From contig NZ_LSGP01000026.1 in NCBI RefSeq assembly GCF_001611555.1, positions 176,126 through 240,125 on the forward strand: a stretch of 64,000 nucleotides of DNA. Reading direction: 5' to 3'. Made by a program: the position numbers and the translations under genes. Origin of the DNA: Anaerosporomusa subterranea. Lineage in GTDB: Bacteria; Bacillota; Negativicutes; Sporomusales; Acetonemataceae. Positions 62,148 through 64,000 of this stretch are shown here, in pieces. Below the pieces are notes generated by a model, which searched no databases, had not been told where the DNA came from, and saw only the letters and a list, made by a program, of their open reading frames with translations. How positions within the stretch are numbered: the first letter of the stretch is position 1; the number at the start of each line of letters is the position of its first letter.

Positions 62148-62363
62148 ATGGACTTTAAGCTATCCAGCCTTAGCGAAGAAGAACGACGTTTATACATCCC
62201 TCTTGTCATGATGAGTGAAGACTTAAATGAGGCAAGACAGCTGATAAAGGCCGGGGCAGACATCGAGCGAGTAGTGGAGTTAATCAGTAACGGGTTAGGC
62301 TATGTGCGGGAACTTGAAGAAGGAATTAAACGGTGCGAAAACAAAGTTGCCTGCACTCGGTAA
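62148..62363 (+). CDS. Small helical protein of unknown function, 71 aa
   Basis: ATG has GTGAGGAGATATTACG upstream. The product is two or three amphipathic helices (LSEEERRLYIPLVMMSEDLNE, then ARQLIKAGADIERVVELISN) ending in a Cys pair (RCENKVAC). I do not recognise it. It is followed by another tiny gene at 62525. Confidence 0.6.
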   Translation: MDFKLSSLSEEERRLYIPLVMMSEDLNEARQLIKAGADIERVVELISNGLGYVRELEEGIKRCENKVACTR

Positions 62364-62524
62364 AATCAGTGACCGTAAAATTGTTCTGAGTGGGATATGT
62401 TATGGTTAAAGACCGCAATGGATATATAGTTGTCTTAATATTTAGATTTTATAGCTTGGCTTTTATTTTGTTTTAGCATATACTTAAATTAAGGAGAGGT
62501 GATGTAAAAAAAGGAGGAAGAACA

Positions 62525-62689
62525 ATGAAAAAAGTTATCAACGGCTACGAAATACTGATATCAAAAGACAGTATTGTCCTTCTTGAAGACAAAGAAATTA
62601 TTGGTGCGGCTGATACCGATTTCACTGTCATGACTGACGAAGAATTAGCCGATTTTTTGCTATATCGCGGATACGGTGAAGAAGAATAA
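62525..62689 (+). CDS. Small acidic protein of unknown function, 54 aa
   Basis: Strong AAGGAGGAAG ribosome site 4-7 nt before ATG. MKKVINGYEILISKDSIV then an acidic tail (TVMTDEELADFLLYR, ending GEEE). Possibly a small beta-rich protein. A terminator hairpin follows at 62726. Confidence 0.65.
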   Translation: MKKVINGYEILISKDSIVLLEDKEIIGAADTDFTVMTDEELADFLLYRGYGEEE

Positions 62690-62725
62690 AAAAGCAACTG
62701 AGCCATCTTGTTATCGGATCAATTG

Positions 62726-62757
62726 CCGCTCATCTTTCAAGGTGAGCGGTTATTTTT
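62726..62757 (+). terminator. Terminator of the 54-aa gene
   Basis: CCGCTCA and TGAGCGG with a short loop followed by TTATTTTT. Confidence 0.8.
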
Positions 62758-62790
62758 AAGGTCTTTTAGGAGAAAAAAAGGAAGGGTAAC

Positions 62791-63025
62791 ATGCACCGAT
62801 TTAGCGCTAGGGTTGAAACCGGTGATTTGATCGTGAGAGTATGGGAAGATGCCGGCTTTGCCTGCGTAGGCGCAATGTCTGGATGCACTGATTTTACCCT
62901 TGAGCACTGCTGAAAGCCTGGGGAAAAGTATTATGTCTGTGCGGCCGATGTAGGAGTTCTATGAAGAACTTTCATGGGGACTTTGTAATGAATGTGTGGT
63001 CCGGCTAATTGAGGGTAATAAATAA
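62791..63025 (+). pseudogene. Broken small Cys-rich gene (in-frame UGA and 1-nt frameshift)
   Basis: Starts MHRFSARVETGDLIVRVW, after AAGGAAGGG. A UGA (62911-62913) follows EHC, but the same frame continues KPGEKYYVCAADVG, and a second frame beginning near 62951 continues EFYEELSWGLCNECVV to a stop at 63025 with a CxxC. Total length is 3n+1, as with a single-base insertion. Selenocysteine was considered, but I see no SECIS-like hairpin after this UGA. Family unknown. Confidence 0.5.
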
Positions 63026-63066
63026 AAAAGTCACCTGCTTTGTTCATCAAAACAGGTGACTTTTTA
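63024..63066. terminator. Bidirectional terminator before the stress-protein gene
   Basis: AAAAGTCACCTG and CAGGTGACTTTT around a 15-nt loop, with A- and T-runs on both sides. Confidence 0.85.
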
Positions 63067-63113
63067 GAACTCCAAGTTTAATCAAATATGTCTAAAACCA
63101 GGCAACGTTATTT

Positions 63114-63557
63114 TTATTTAACAACCAAGACTGGACATTTGGCATGATTCACAACATAGTTACTGACGCTGCCCATAAACAAGCCTTTAATAATACCTAA
63201 ACCTCGGCTACCAATAACGATCATATCGTAATTGTTTTTTTCGGCGAATTCGGGAATTACGATAGCTGGTGATCCAATTTCACAGTAAGTTCGCACTCGA
63301 ATGCCATCAGGGATTTGCTTTACAGCTTGTTTTAACACTGTATCACTAAAATCTTGAATGTGAGTAAGAATACTTTCCGGAAGATAAACATCACTGAGTT
63401 GAGTGGCGATAGGCAATTGTTGCATCAAGATGGCTACATGAAGGATGCCAATCTCAGCATTAAACGATTTCGCCATCTGCACCGCGTGTGCTAAGGCTGT
63501 AAAGGAATTTTGGGAACCATCAATAGGGGCTAGAATCTTGGAATACCGTATGGCCAT
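63114..63557 (-). CDS. Universal stress protein (UspA family)
   Basis: 147 aa. N-terminal KILAPIDGSQNSFTAL and the C-terminal ATP-binding motif GSRGLGIIKGLFMGSVSNYV (G-2X-G-9X-G-S/T) are typical. Cytoplasmic, role in stress survival inferred from the family. ATG 63557 with AAAGGGG ~7 nt upstream. Confidence 0.92.
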   Translation of the reverse strand: MAIRYSKILAPIDGSQNSFTALAHAVQMAKSFNAEIGILHVAILMQQLPIATQLSDVYLPESILTHIQDFSDTVLKQAVKQIPDGIRVRTYCEIGSPAIVIPEFAEKNNYDMIVIGSRGLGIIKGLFMGSVSNYVVNHAKCPVLVVK

Positions 63558-63704
63558 ACGTTACAACCCCTTTCTTCGTAGACATCTATTTCTTATCTTT
63601 ATTTTACCACCCTATAAACAGTTTCGCCAGATATCACAACAGAGTCAACATATCGCAGCAGTAGAAAGCTGCGTTGCATCGTCTCGTCATAAGCATTTTC
63701 ATAA

Positions 63705-63733
63705 TTGACAGATGATATTAGATATAGTATTAT
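63705..63733 (+). promoter_or_regulatory. rRNA-type promoter P1
   Basis: TTGACA, 17-nt spacer, TATTAT. The predicted start is near 63740, where a CCGTC/GACGG palindrome begins. Confidence 0.8.
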
Positions 63734-63739
63734 AATAAT

Positions 63740-63754
63740 CCGTCAGTCAGACGG
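63740..63754 (+). repeat. Palindrome at P1 start (CCGTC-AGTCA-GACGG)
   Basis: Perfect 5-bp inverted repeat, 6 nt after the -10 element, so it would form the very 5' end of the P1 transcript. Confidence 0.75.
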
Positions 63755-63797
63755 TAACCGCAAACATGTTTCAAATGTAACTTTGAATAAAAATATG

Positions 63798-63827
63798 TTG
63801 ACATAACCAGAAAGTCTGTGTTAATAT
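63798..63827 (+). promoter_or_regulatory. rRNA-type promoter P2
   Basis: TTGACA, 18-nt spacer, TAATAT; the predicted start is close to 63835, the start of the second palindrome. Confidence 0.8.
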
Positions 63828-63834
63828 ATAAAAA

Positions 63835-63845
63835 CCGTCAGACGG
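63835..63845 (+). repeat. Palindrome at P2 start (CCGTCAGACGG)
   Basis: CCGTC-A-GACGG, 7 nt after the -10 element; matches the P1 palindrome with a shorter centre. Confidence 0.75.
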
Positions 63846-63883
63846 CAATGCCGAAAAACGGGACAAGCAAAAAAAGAAACATA

Positions 63884-63912
63884 TTGACACAGCCTAAGCG
63901 CTGTGGTAAGAT
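63884..63912 (+). promoter_or_regulatory. rRNA-type promoter P3
   Basis: TTGACA, 17-nt spacer, TAAGAT. Followed by a leader whose last bases (CTCCTTGAAAACTG) are typical of the region ahead of 16S rRNA in Firmicutes. Confidence 0.82.
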
Positions 63913-63919
63913 GTTCAAG

Positions 63920-63933
63920 CGTCACCGGTGACG
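63920..63933 (+). repeat. Palindrome at P3 start (CGTCACCGGTGACG)
   Basis: Perfect 14-bp palindrome, 7 nt after the -10 element; then GGTAACGC, like the GGTAACCGC following the P1 palindrome. Confidence 0.75.
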
Positions 63934-64000
63934 GTAACGCAGCGAGAGAAGCAAACGAGCGAATAGCCGCTTGTTGAAGCGCGAAGCTCCTTGAAAACTG
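63934..64000 (+). other. rRNA operon leader (16S gene expected just beyond the window)
   Basis: Non-coding leader ending TCCTTGAAAACTG, a phrase that commonly precedes 16S rRNA genes in Firmicutes. The rRNA itself is not in the window. Confidence 0.7.

Noticed and set aside
62911..62913. UGA in the small gene as selenocysteine
   Set aside because: A frameshift also breaks the gene, and no GU-loop hairpin lies 16-37 nt downstream.

Overview
The window looks like the chromosome of an outer-membrane-bearing, spore-forming anaerobic Firmicute of the Negativicutes, most likely the Sporomusaceae. Pointers are mixed Gram-negative traits (RND efflux adaptor and permease, TRAP transporter, sigma-54 regulators with PrpR-type sensors) alongside Firmicute traits (strong AGGAGG ribosome sites, frequent TTG/GTG starts, U-tailed terminators, a 3D-domain protein, a YjcZ-like small protein) and a UGA-encoded selenocysteine. 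Base composition is balanced except in one A+T-rich insert at 43.9-46.1 kb. The taxonomic call is inference from gene content.

0-9.4 kb: the end of a TetR-type repressor, an RND efflux pair, a TerC-type membrane protein, a HlyC/CorC-type CBS membrane protein, lgt, and a TlpA/CcdA thiol-redox pair. 9.5-18.2 kb: a PrpR-type sigma-54 activator, a clear -24/-12 promoter, then a DUF1537 kinase, PdxA2-like dehydrogenase, LarA-like enzyme and TRAP transporter, which reads as a pathway for importing and degrading a four-carbon sugar acid. 18.2-27.1 kb: thioredoxin, a two-component system with a Met/His-rich sensor loop, a lone hydrogenase-type maturation protease, a second PrpR-type activator, a second near-consensus -24/-12 promoter, and a GlcD/GlcF-like 2-hydroxyacid oxidase with a TIM-barrel isomerase.

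27.1-43.7 kb: a long glutamine synthetase with an attenuator-like leader and an Lrp-type regulator, Tpx, a small molybdopterin oxidoreductase-fold protein lacking its Mo-ligand cysteine, a heterodimeric ABC exporter, an M20 amidohydrolase, ComB, cell-wall proteins, an AlaX-type editing protein, small hydrolases and an acyl-CoA dehydrogenase. Several long imperfect palindromes (80-180 bp) fill the gaps between genes. 43.7-46.2 kb: a tRNA-Val(GAC) gene followed by a 2.35-kb islet bounded by a perfect 50-bp direct repeat of the tRNA 3' half; its only gene is a KAP-type P-loop NTPase and it carries no integrase.

46.5-64 kb: an ECF S component, a short cis-prenyltransferase paralogue, a phosphotriesterase-family enzyme, queCDE, a DMT exporter, an uncharacterised secreted protein, a ferritin-like/VIT iron transporter, a peroxiredoxin whose catalytic cysteine codon is UGA with a SECIS-like hairpin just downstream, a DUF2238 membrane protein with an esterase, alanine dehydrogenase, a YkvI-like transporter, several tiny genes, and a universal stress protein. 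The window ends in three tandem sigma-A promoters and a leader typical of an rRNA operon, each promoter carrying a CGTC/GACG palindrome at its predicted start point.

The strongest candidates for something unusual are the single-gene tRNA-Val islet, the selenocysteine peroxiredoxin and the palindrome-tagged triple promoter.
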